NCBI GenBank assembly: GCA_020355945.1
Contig: CP070627.1
Coordinates: 5,474,504-5,481,377 of the forward strand
DNA: 6,874 nucleotides
Origin: Candidatus Aminicenantota bacterium
Lineage (GTDB): Bacteria; Acidobacteriota; Aminicenantia; UBA2199
Direction of reading: 5' to 3'
The position numbers and the translations under genes are program-made. Below, piece after piece: positions 1 through 5,036 of the stretch (positions are counted from its first letter, which is position 1; the number at the start of each line of letters is the position of its first letter). Below the pieces are notes generated by a model. The model made no database searches. It had not been told where the DNA came from and was given only the letters and a program-made list of their open reading frames with translations.

Positions 1-1
1 A

Positions 2-52
2 ATTATAAAAATTTGGCTTGCTGAAAGACTTGAAAAAGAAGTCGTTCACTGA
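2..52 (+). CDS. possible C-terminal end of an upstream gene (partial)
   Basis: Frame 2 is open from the left edge to a TGA at 50-52 and would encode IIKIWLAERLEKEVVH. The peptide has the look of an amphipathic C-terminal helix (charged Lys/Glu/Arg residues alternating with Leu/Val), which is the only reason to list it. It is too short to name and may be chance. No terminator hairpin is obvious directly after it. Confidence 0.2.
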   Translation: MIKIWLAERLEKEVVH

Positions 53-127
53 GATTCTAACAAATCGCTCCCCAGGGTCTGAGTACCAGTTCTGCTAAAT
101 GATGCTATGATGCAATTATGTAAAGAA

Positions 128-179
128 TTCGCCTGTCCCCCCTTTTTCTTTCATAAAATAATAGGGTCAGATATTTTAT
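128..179. repeat. REP-like remnant: TTCGCCTGTCCCC motif plus AT-stem hairpin
   Basis: Positions 128-142 carry TTCGCCTGTCCCCCC, the motif found again at 3647-3660 and 6414-6426. Just after it, ATAAAATA (153-160) and TATTTTAT (172-179) form a perfect 8-bp inverted repeat whose 11-nt loop contains AGGGTCAG. Motifs of the GGGGACAGG and GGGTCAGA type are familiar from short palindromic intergenic repeats (REP-like, RAYT-mobilised) in many environmental bacteria, so this is probably an eroded element; that link is inference. Apart from this and the promoter at 274-302, I see no gene between 53 and 344. Confidence 0.45.
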
Positions 180-273
180 TTCAACATCCAGCCTGGAAAA
201 TTTTCTTCACGAGTGTCCATTTCTTAGTGAGGTGATCTATTTTGATTTTTTTTCAATACATGCTCGAAAAGAG

Positions 274-302
274 TAGACATTTTTTTATTTTTCAGTTATA
301 TT
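274..302 (+). promoter_or_regulatory. predicted sigma70-type promoter of hicBA
   Basis: TAGACA (274-279, 5 of 6 to TTGACA) and TATATT (297-302, 5 of 6 to TATAAT) are separated by exactly 17 bases. Transcription would start near 308-310, giving a leader of about 36 nt that contains the GGAGGT ribosome binding site at 333-338. No clear inverted-repeat operator is visible; the best candidate is a weak ATGA/TCAT pair at 310-324. Confidence 0.55.
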
Positions 303-344
303 TAAGAAAATGACTATGCTTCATCATATTCTGGAGGTAATCAT

Positions 345-566
345 ATGCGTAAACTGACAGCATATATCGAAAGAGACCCTGAGACTGGCCTATACGTGGG
401 TATTATCCCGGGACTTCCAGGTGCTCATACCCAGGGTGAGACATTGGATGAACTCTACAAAAATTTAAAAGAAGTCGTTGAATTGTGTTTAGAAGAAATG
501 TCATCCGAAGAAAAAGAACAAATCCCGGAATTTGTAGGAACGCAGCAGATTGAGGTAGCAATGTGA
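345..566 (+). CDS. hicB: HicB family antitoxin (short form)
   Basis: 73 residues. HicB proteins bind and neutralise the HicA mRNA interferase. The N-terminal stretch 'TAYIERDPETGLYVGIIPGLPGAHTQGETLDELYKNL' (about 5-41) is the typical HicB-like degenerate RNase H fold: an Asp/Glu-Gly beta hairpin, then 'PGLPGAHTQGET' and a helix rich in Glu/Leu. The protein ends right after this fold. There is no ribbon-helix-helix or helix-turn-helix tail of the kind that longer HicB antitoxins use to bind their operator, so autoregulation by this protein alone is uncertain. The start is well supported: GGAGGT lies seven bases upstream of the ATG, behind a good promoter. The last Met codon and stop (ATGTGA) overlap the hicA GTG start, so the two genes are almost certainly co-translated. 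Antitoxin-first order is seen in many HicBA loci, while E. coli has toxin first. Confidence 0.9.
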   Translation: MRKLTAYIERDPETGLYVGIIPGLPGAHTQGETLDELYKNLKEVVELCLEEMSSEEKEQIPEFVGTQQIEVAM

Positions 567-796
567 CTAAATTAACACTAATCAGTAGTAAACAAATGGA
601 AAAAATGCTATTCCAACTGGGCTTTGAAAAAGTACGTCAAAAAGGAAGTCATGCCTTTTACAGGCATCAGGATGGACGAACCACAACTCTGTCTCATCAT
701 CCCGGAAGACTAATAGCCCGACCATTGTTAAGAGAAATCTTAAGGGAAATTGATATCGATATTGATCAATATAACGATCTATTGGAAAATTTATAA
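563..796 (+). CDS. hicA: HicA family toxin (mRNA interferase)
   Basis: 77 residues, the usual HicA size. HicA is a small double-stranded-RNA-binding-fold ribonuclease that cleaves mRNA when freed from HicB. Visible hallmarks are a first helix ending 'QLGFEKVRQKGSH', with the catalytic-type His30 in the GSHxxF-like context 'GSHAFYRH', then 'TTLSHHPGRLIARPLLREILREIDI', matching the family's His-Pro-Gly strand and C-terminal helix. The active-site His is present, so the toxin should be functional. The start is a GTG at 563 overlapping the hicB TGA (GTGA, 4 nt), preceded by GAGGT at 552-556; this arrangement couples its translation to the antitoxin's. The protein ends in an acidic tail (residues 62-77) that may extend the HicB interface (inference). 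Confidence 0.9.
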   Translation: MTKLTLISSKQMEKMLFQLGFEKVRQKGSHAFYRHQDGRTTTLSHHPGRLIARPLLREILREIDIDIDQYNDLLENL

Positions 797-815
797 ATAA
801 GGTTATCTACCTGAT

Positions 816-868
816 AGAAAAACCCGGGTTGAGGCACTGTCTCTCTTTTACAGCCTCAATCCCGGGTT
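816..868 (-). terminator. intrinsic terminator for the S74 secreted-protein gene
   Basis: AACCCGGGTTGAGGC (821-835) pairs with GCCTCAATCCCGGGTT (853-868), interrupted by a single bulged base; the loop is 17 nt. Read on the minus strand the stem is followed by five T's (complement of 818-822), the layout of a Rho-independent terminator for the gene ending at 903. Downstream on the plus strand there is only a weak T-rich stretch (CGTTAAGTTTCT), so termination of hicBA here is possible but less certain. Confidence 0.75.
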
Positions 869-902
869 CGTTAAGTTTCTAAGTTCCTATTATTGTTGCC
901 GG

Positions 903-2183
903 TTATTTTTTCTCAAGGACAGCGATTCTATCCTTAAGTTCGGAAATGGTTCGTTGTTGTTCCTGGACCACTTTGGTTAAAACAGCCATAATGTCAACGG
1001 TGCCTAAAGTTTTTTTACTATTCATCGCCACTAGCTCGGGGACATCTTCAGCAATAAAGCCAACACGTGCTTCATTTTTATGGGCCTTGTAATTGTATTT
1101 AACCGGATTGAGTCCTACTAAAGCTTCTATGGCCTCATCAGTGGTAAGGTTTTCAATGTTTTCCTTTAATTCCCCGCTGGATGCGGGATTCCAGGTCCCA
1201 TTATAACTACCGCCGTCCCTCATAAGCAGGGTTCCATTTGTATTAATTTTCATTTTCCAATCTTTTGCGATCAGTCTCAATGGATAGTTGGCGGTAGTGC
1301 CAAAATCAACAAAATTATCTGCTGCCATCATGTAAACGCTTGCGCCATCCGTCCTTCTCGCAAAAATTTTTGCATTACTTCCAGTTCTGCTCACTACCAG
1401 GGGGTATTGCGGGGTGGAAGTTCCAATGCCAACCCGGCCATTTTTATCCACATACAGCGAATTGGCCGGGGCATCTGCTTCGAGAGTAAAGACCCTGGCA
1501 TTATAGTTCAAATCTTGTTTGTCTTCAATGGCAAAATAACCGGTGCCATCACCCGCGTCATTGCAATTAATTCTCCAACTATTATAAGAAGTTGGCGTTC
1601 CCCTGGTATCGTCTAACAAAATAAGAGGGGCTACCCCCTTAAATATGATTTCGTCCGTGCCTCCGATTGGCTCACATTCGCATCCGGAACCGACACAAAT
1701 GGTGCCTTCAATGACCACTTCATCGAAACAATCGGGATCGGGAGATTGAGCCCTGGAGATGCCCTCCCTGGGGATTGTGGGAACCTTGATCAAACCGTCC
1801 TGAACCAGGAAATAACCGGTCTGTGTTAATGTTTTACGACGCGGATTCTCCTGACCGGCGGAAGGGTTCAACCGCAGTTCATAGGTATAAGAACCGTCAC
1901 CAGGTTTACCCCCTAATAAATCCGAAAGGTTGAGGTGGGGATTGCTGCCGCTTTCAAAGGTTTTTTCGATAACGGTGCCGTCGGGTTTGGCAACACTCAA
2001 AACCAACCGTACATAGTCCACTTTCGCCAGCCAGGTAATCCCACTGGCCTCGATCATTTCGTCGGCAACCGGCTTATACCCGGGCGCCTTTCCAGTTGAT
2101 GCGGATACCGCGGATGTACCAATGAAACATAAAATCAAAACCGCTAAACTTGATGTTAATGAAAATTCTTTCATTTTGTTCAT
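903..2183 (-). CDS. secreted protein with C-terminal S74 (endosialidase chaperone) domain
   Basis: 426 residues. Residues 1-28 form a Sec signal peptide: basic start, hydrophobic core SLAVLILCFIG, and likely cleavage after Ala28 in VSA|S. Residues about 50-130 look like a beta-rich, possibly Ig-like domain. Residues 150-172 hold a cysteine cluster (Cys152, 163, 168, 170). 'SLYVDKNGRVGIGTSTP' (242-258) is the head-type motif often preceding S74 domains. The C-terminus (about 335-426) is the S74/intramolecular-chaperone domain: S335, LKENI (339-343), NPVKYNYK (359-366), VGFIAEDVPEL (374-384) and a terminal coiled coil (about 397-426). In phage tailspikes this domain trimerises the protein, then cuts itself off at a conserved Ser. 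Here it is attached to an exported bacterial protein, so a trimeric surface or extracellular fibre is the inferred product. The start codon is backed by GGAGA seven bases upstream; Met4 is a weaker alternative. No phage genes adjoin it. Confidence 0.85.
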   Translation of the reverse strand: MNKMKEFSLTSSLAVLILCFIGTSAVSASTGKAPGYKPVADEMIEASGITWLAKVDYVRLVLSVAKPDGTVIEKTFESGSNPHLNLSDLLGGKPGDGSYTYELRLNPSAGQENPRRKTLTQTGYFLVQDGLIKVPTIPREGISRAQSPDPDCFDEVVIEGTICVGSGCECEPIGGTDEIIFKGVAPLILLDDTRGTPTSYNSWRINCNDAGDGTGYFAIEDKQDLNYNARVFTLEADAPANSLYVDKNGRVGIGTSTPQYPLVVSRTGSNAKIFARRTDGASVYMMAADNFVDFGTTANYPLRLIAKDWKMKINTNGTLLMRDGGSYNGTWNPASSGELKENIENLTTDEAIEALVGLNPVKYNYKAHKNEARVGFIAEDVPELVAMNSKKTLGTVDIMAVLTKVVQEQQRTISELKDRIAVLEKK

Positions 2184-2225
2184 AATCTTTTCTCCTTTTT
2201 TAAATTTTTTTTTGTTTTAGGTAAA

Positions 2226-2234
2226 ATGATAGCA
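2226..2234 (-). promoter_or_regulatory. weak predicted extended -10 promoter of the S74 gene
   Basis: On the minus strand TGC-TATCAT (2234-2226) fits an extended -10 element, placing a start near 2219 and giving a leader of about 36 nt with the GGAGA binding site at 2195-2191. No convincing -35 hexamer lies 16-18 bases further upstream, so this is tentative. Confidence 0.3.
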
Positions 2235-2319
2235 ATTGTTGTGCCAGGTTTGGAAAAATCTTTGAAAAGTACAATGTAAAAGGATTTTTAAGTAACCGGG
2301 AAAATTCCCCGCCAAAATT

Positions 2320-2454
2320 AAAATTACGCTGTGCCGTAACTTTTATGTGCAAATTTAAAAATTCTTTATGAAAAAACGCTATAAAAGTACTATTAACCAG
2401 GGATACCGGGAGTTACGGCCTGCCGTAATAAAATTACGGTGTCCCGTAACTTTT
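2320..2454. repeat. three small TTACG/CGTAA palindromes, two in a 25-nt direct repeat
   Basis: Palindromes lie at 2324-2339 (TTACG...CGTAA), 2413-2428 (TTACGG, 4-nt loop, CCGTAA) and 2434-2449 (TTACGG, 4-nt loop, CCGTAA). The first and third sit in 25-nt direct repeats (2320-2344 and 2430-2454) exactly 110 bases apart, differing at only two positions. The differences swap C...G (2329/2333) for G...C (2439/2443), so a closing base pair around TGT is kept in both. A further near-palindrome GGGAAAATTCCC is at 2298-2309. They fill the divergent gap between the S74 gene and the nucleotidyltransferase gene and could be REP-like elements or protein-binding sites. No gene is seen here; a 60-codon plus-strand frame across it is low-complexity. 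Confidence 0.6.
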
Positions 2455-2470
2455 CTTAGGAGGAAGTTTT

Positions 2471-2542
2471 TGCCTGTCCCTTTTCCTGTCCCTTTTCCTC
2501 CTTTTCCTTTCTTTTCCTATTCCTCTCTTTTCCTCTTTTCCT
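2471..2542 (+). repeat. pyrimidine tract with CCTGTCCCTTTT and TTTTCCT repeats
   Basis: CCTGTCCCTTTT occurs twice in exact tandem (2473-2484, 2485-2496). From 2489 to 2542 the plus strand is pyrimidine except for one A at 2519, with TTTTCCT occurring six times between 2481 and 2542. The start of the tract (GCCTGTCCC, 2472-2480) matches the core of the TTCGCCTGTCCCC motif seen in other gaps. It lies just upstream of the nucleotidyltransferase gene and outside its predicted transcript. Expansion by slippage, and possibly a triplex-forming property, are inferences. Confidence 0.6.
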
Positions 2543-2586
2543 GCCTGTAAAAAATTTGTGGGATGGTGGAATTTTATGGCATTGGC

Positions 2587-2601
2587 TGTTATAATTACAG
2601 A
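2587..2601 (+). promoter_or_regulatory. extended -10 promoter giving a leaderless nucleotidyltransferase mRNA
   Basis: TGT-TATAAT (2587-2595) is a perfect extended -10 element. Six bases (TACAGA, 2596-2601) then separate it from an ATG at 2602, so the usual start point 6-7 bases past the -10 falls on the start codon itself. The -35 region is poor (TGGAAT at 2567-2572, 17-base spacer), as is common with extended -10 promoters. There is no Shine-Dalgarno before this ATG. Confidence 0.5.
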
Positions 2602-3321
2602 ATGACAGAAGAATTGAAATTGTTGAGAAAAGCCACTCAAAAAGAAATGGATTTCTACTATAAAATTCTCTATCCTATACAGGACAGGGTATTGGAAAAG
2701 ATTCAAAGTAAAGGGTTTTATCTGACCGGCGGTACTCCCCTCAGCAGGTTTTATTTTCATCACCGCTTTTCCGACGATCTAGATTTTTTTTATGATGGAT
2801 TTAACTTTCCCAAAGAGGATTTTAATCTTTCTTACCGGGAGATCCTTTATAACCTGGAAAAAACTTTTGACCAAATAGAGGTTGCAATCGATGGAGAGTT
2901 TTTTAAAAGAATCTTTGTTACGGCGAATAATACGGTTCTAAAGATAGAATTTGTTTATGAAAGTTACAAGACCGTTGGTGAGAAAAATGAGTTCAAAGGG
3001 GTTTTGATCGATTCCAAAGAAAACATCTGTGCCAATAAAATTGGGACTGTTTCCGACAGGCGTATGGCAAAAGATTTCCTGGACCTCTTTTTTCTGCTAA
3101 AGGAAATCCGCTTGGAACAGGCAGTCAAATGGTCTGAGTTGAAAAGGGTCCCCCCGGATTACGAAGGCTTAATGATTGCCACCGGTGATTTGCTGAGAAA
3201 TCCTTATGCAATGGAAGGAGAAATTTTAATCATTCAACCCGTTGACAATAGGGAATTTATCTCTTTTACAAAAAAATTAATAGGAGACTTACTGGGATAT
3301 GCAAAAGCAAGAAACCTTTAA
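2602..3321 (+). CDS. AbiEii/AbiGii-type nucleotidyltransferase (putative toxin)
   Basis: Counted from the ATG at 2602 the protein has 239 residues; an in-frame ATG at 2563 would add 13 (MVEFYGIGCYNYR). I prefer 2602 because the family-like sequence begins there and a perfect extended -10 box lies between the two; neither start has a good Shine-Dalgarno. Using numbering from 2563: GGTPLSR at 56-62 and SDDLDFF at 70-76 form the nucleotidyltransferase signature with metal-binding Asp72 and Asp74. A third acid is probably Glu129 in 'LKIEFVYE'. 'NKIGTVSDRRMAKDFLDLFFLL' (158-179) is the K-x6-R-x4-D-x2-D region typical of AbiEii/MenT-like enzymes. Characterised relatives transfer nucleotides to targets such as tRNA 3' ends and act as toxins or phage-abortive effectors; the substrate here is unknown. 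All key residues are present. The 3' end overlaps the next gene by 23 nt. Confidence 0.85.
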   Translation: MTEELKLLRKATQKEMDFYYKILYPIQDRVLEKIQSKGFYLTGGTPLSRFYFHHRFSDDLDFFYDGFNFPKEDFNLSYREILYNLEKTFDQIEVAIDGEFFKRIFVTANNTVLKIEFVYESYKTVGEKNEFKGVLIDSKENICANKIGTVSDRRMAKDFLDLFFLLKEIRLEQAVKWSELKRVPPDYEGLMIATGDLLRNPYAMEGEILIIQPVDNREFISFTKKLIGDLLGYAKARNL

Positions 3322-3589
3322 GATTGATCCTTTACTGTATAAATACTTTTGGGATCATACCCGGAACGCCTCGGATCTTTTCAAACTGAAACGTCTCCTT
3401 GAATATGCGTCTTTCCCGGATTTGCTTAAGATACCTTTTGAAATCTTAAAATCCAACATTCACCACATTGATGTGGAAACGCTTCGCACTTCGGAAACGC
3501 GGTGCCGTTTTGTGAAAGAAATCCAAAATTACATCGATTCCAGCAGCGATTGGGATGAAACCCTTTTTAAAATTGCCGGAATTATTTAA
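3299..3589 (+). CDS. small probably helical partner of the nucleotidyltransferase (putative antitoxin)
   Basis: 96 residues, no signal peptide or membrane segment. Not confidently recognised. 'LLYKYFWDH' (12-20) followed by 'LKRLLEYASFPDLLKIPFEILKSNI' (30-54) and 'SETRCRFVKEIQNYI' (65-79) suggest a helical bundle. The short FWD-containing layout recalls small proteins such as the DUF6922 type that sit beside nucleotidyltransferase genes, but I cannot confirm membership. The ATG at 3299 lies inside the end of the upstream gene (23-nt overlap, different frame), with AGGAG at 3282-3286, 12 bases upstream, so the pair should be translationally coupled. By position and size it is the candidate antitoxin or regulator. 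It does not resemble the winged-helix AbiEi/AbiGi antitoxins, and it follows the toxin rather than preceding it. No clear terminator follows; CTGTG/CACAG at 3596-3613 is only a 5-bp stem. Confidence 0.7.
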   Translation: MQKQETFKIDPLLYKYFWDHTRNASDLFKLKRLLEYASFPDLLKIPFEILKSNIHHIDVETLRTSETRCRFVKEIQNYIDSSSDWDETLFKIAGII

Positions 3590-3607
3590 AACCTGCTGTG
3601 ACAAAAA

Positions 3608-3736
3608 CCACAGATTATACAGATTTAAACAGATTTAAAAATTTACTTCGCCTGTCCCCCTTTCGCCTTTCCCCCTAAAGAACATACTTCGTGCAAATTC
3701 GTGTAATTCGTGGGCCAAATCCGTTTAAATCCGTGG
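3608..3736. repeat. 129-bp intergenic element with imperfect inverted ends and ~10-bp phased heptamers
   Basis: The element begins CCACAGATT (3608-3616) and ends AATCCGTGG (3728-3736), whose reverse complement CCACGGATT differs at one base. Inside the left end CAGATT recurs at 3611, 3620 and 3630. In the right half TTCGTG recurs at 3688, 3698 and 3707 and AAATCCGT at 3717 and 3727, all spaced 9-10 bases. The middle carries TTCGCCTGTCCCCC (3647-3660) and a variant TTCGCCTTTCCCCC 15 bases on (3662-3675). Very similar CCACGGATT/CACGAATT arrays are familiar as dispersed intergenic repeats in many environmental bacterial genomes. It fills the gap between two convergent operons; whether it also ends transcription is unknown. 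Confidence 0.7.
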
Positions 3737-3746
3737 CAAAAATTAT

Positions 3747-5036
3747 CTACTTATTTAAGACCTCTTCATAAACCTTCACAATGTCCTTTGCCATATTGCC
3801 CATAGAAAATCGTTCCAATACTATCTTTCTACCCTGCTCACTTAACTTTCTAACCCTATCCGGATCAGAAAGAAGCGAGGCGATTGACTTCGCCAATGTT
3901 TCACTATCATTGGGCTCATAAATAACCCCGCCATTAGTTGCTTCTACAAACTCCGGGAAACAACCCACATTGGGCTGAACCACCGGGACACCCGCCGCTA
4001 ACGCCTCTACTTGATAAGCACCAAACGCCTCACCACCGGGCACCGGTACGGAAAGAAGTGTCAAAGACTTAAGAAATTTGATGCGATTCTCTTTATCAAA
4101 ATTTCTAAATATTTCAACATCCTTCCCAAATCCGGATGTGGATATCTTTTTTAACAATTCCTTCACAAAATGCTTATCCTCACCCGTATAACCCCCGGTA
4201 ATATGCAATCTTAAACCCCTAAATCGGCCCTCCTTTTTCAATCCTATAAAAGCATCAACTAATATTCCCAGCCCAAAATATTCCGACATCCGGCATAAAT
4301 ATCCAATCACCGGGGGAGCAAACGGAAGGGAAGACTTTTCATAACCGTCTAAATTAACTCCACCATAAATAACCTTTATTTTATCACCAGGTATCCCTAA
4401 CTGCTTTTGAGATTTTTCTGAGTAATACCGGCTGGCTGTAACAAAAGAGTCCACATCCACTGCTCTTTCAGCCATGATATCCCATACCTCCTCCTGGTAA
4501 GTCTCTTCCATTAGATCAATCCACTCGTTTTCATCCTGAAGAGAACTTACAACTCCAACACCTAAATCCGTTTTAAGGCGATGCGCCAACCCAAGTAATA
4601 ACGCATTGGAAAGATGAACCACATCCGGTTTGACCTGGCCAAGGTAATTAATAAGATGGTCCAATTCCGATGCCTGCCGCCCCTTTTCACCCAGCAGCAT
4701 AGAAATTGTCATTTCCTCCAGCCCGGTGGCCCGGGTTGAACCGGATTTTTTCGCTGCCAATTGCAGCAGCGCATGTGAATCAAAGAGCCGCTCCAACCAC
4801 ACCGGAGCATGTCGATAAAAAGGAAGTTTCTCTTTAAGATAAATATTAATGGCACCGAAAAAAACCGGCGTATCAACTATACCACTGTCATTGTCCAGGT
4901 TTATCGGGAGATACATAGGCACCTTTATCACATCATGCCCCAGTGCAAATAGCGATTTGAGTAACTCGCTGTCCCGGAAACAATTTTGACAATAAAATGT
5001 TCCACCGCTTCCAGGGGTAACATATACAATCTTCAT
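3747..5036 (-). CDS. glycosyltransferase family 4 (GT-B fold), CxNCxRD type
   Basis: 429 residues from the ATG at 5036. The frame stays open to 5111, but those 25 extra codons lie wholly inside the lipoprotein gene and their product (MSGGYRGIDCDW...) does not look like the family. The ATG at 5036 has GGAAGGA just upstream and overlaps the upstream stop as ATGA. The N-terminal Rossmann domain begins 'MKIVYVTPGSGGTFYCQNCFRDSELLKSLFALGHDV'; the CxNCxRD stretch (Cys16, Cys19) marks a subgroup of GT4-like enzymes that normally reads '(M)YCGNCLRDN'. The C-terminal nucleotide-sugar domain has 'GYLCRMSEYFG' (about 245-255) and an EX7E motif at Glu336/Glu344 in 'GEAFGAYQVEALAAGVPVV'. These enzymes move a sugar from a nucleotide donor, usually in glycan or glycolipid assembly on the cytoplasmic side. 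Donor and acceptor cannot be told. It is second in an operon with the lipoprotein gene. Confidence 0.88.
   Translation of the reverse strand: MKIVYVTPGSGGTFYCQNCFRDSELLKSLFALGHDVIKVPMYLPINLDNDSGIVDTPVFFGAINIYLKEKLPFYRHAPVWLERLFDSHALLQLAAKKSGSTRATGLEEMTISMLLGEKGRQASELDHLINYLGQVKPDVVHLSNALLLGLAHRLKTDLGVGVVSSLQDENEWIDLMEETYQEEVWDIMAERAVDVDSFVTASRYYSEKSQKQLGIPGDKIKVIYGGVNLDGYEKSSLPFAPPVIGYLCRMSEYFGLGILVDAFIGLKKEGRFRGLRLHITGGYTGEDKHFVKELLKKISTSGFGKDVEIFRNFDKENRIKFLKSLTLLSVPVPGGEAFGAYQVEALAAGVPVVQPNVGCFPEFVEATNGGVIYEPNDSETLAKSIASLLSDPDRVRKLSEQGRKIVLERFSMGNMAKDIVKVYEEVLNK

Noticed and set aside
1407..1616. 69-codon plus-strand frame
   Set aside because: It lies wholly inside the S74 gene on the other strand, and the product has no recognisable features.
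903..2183. Prophage tail fibre gene
   Set aside because: The Sec signal peptide, own terminator and absence of other phage genes argue for a host secreted protein, although the S74 domain is of phage type.
2320..2454. Possible CRISPR array
   Set aside because: There are only two long repeat copies with a 110-base interval and no regular spacers; the units are short palindromes.
2368..2550. 60-codon plus-strand frame
   Set aside because: It covers the palindromes and pyrimidine tract; the product is low-complexity Pro/Phe/Ser and there is no ribosome binding site.
2434..2763. 109-codon minus-strand frame
   Set aside because: It is antisense to the nucleotidyltransferase start and runs into the purine-rich complement of the pyrimidine tract, giving a Lys/Arg run; it is not gene-like.
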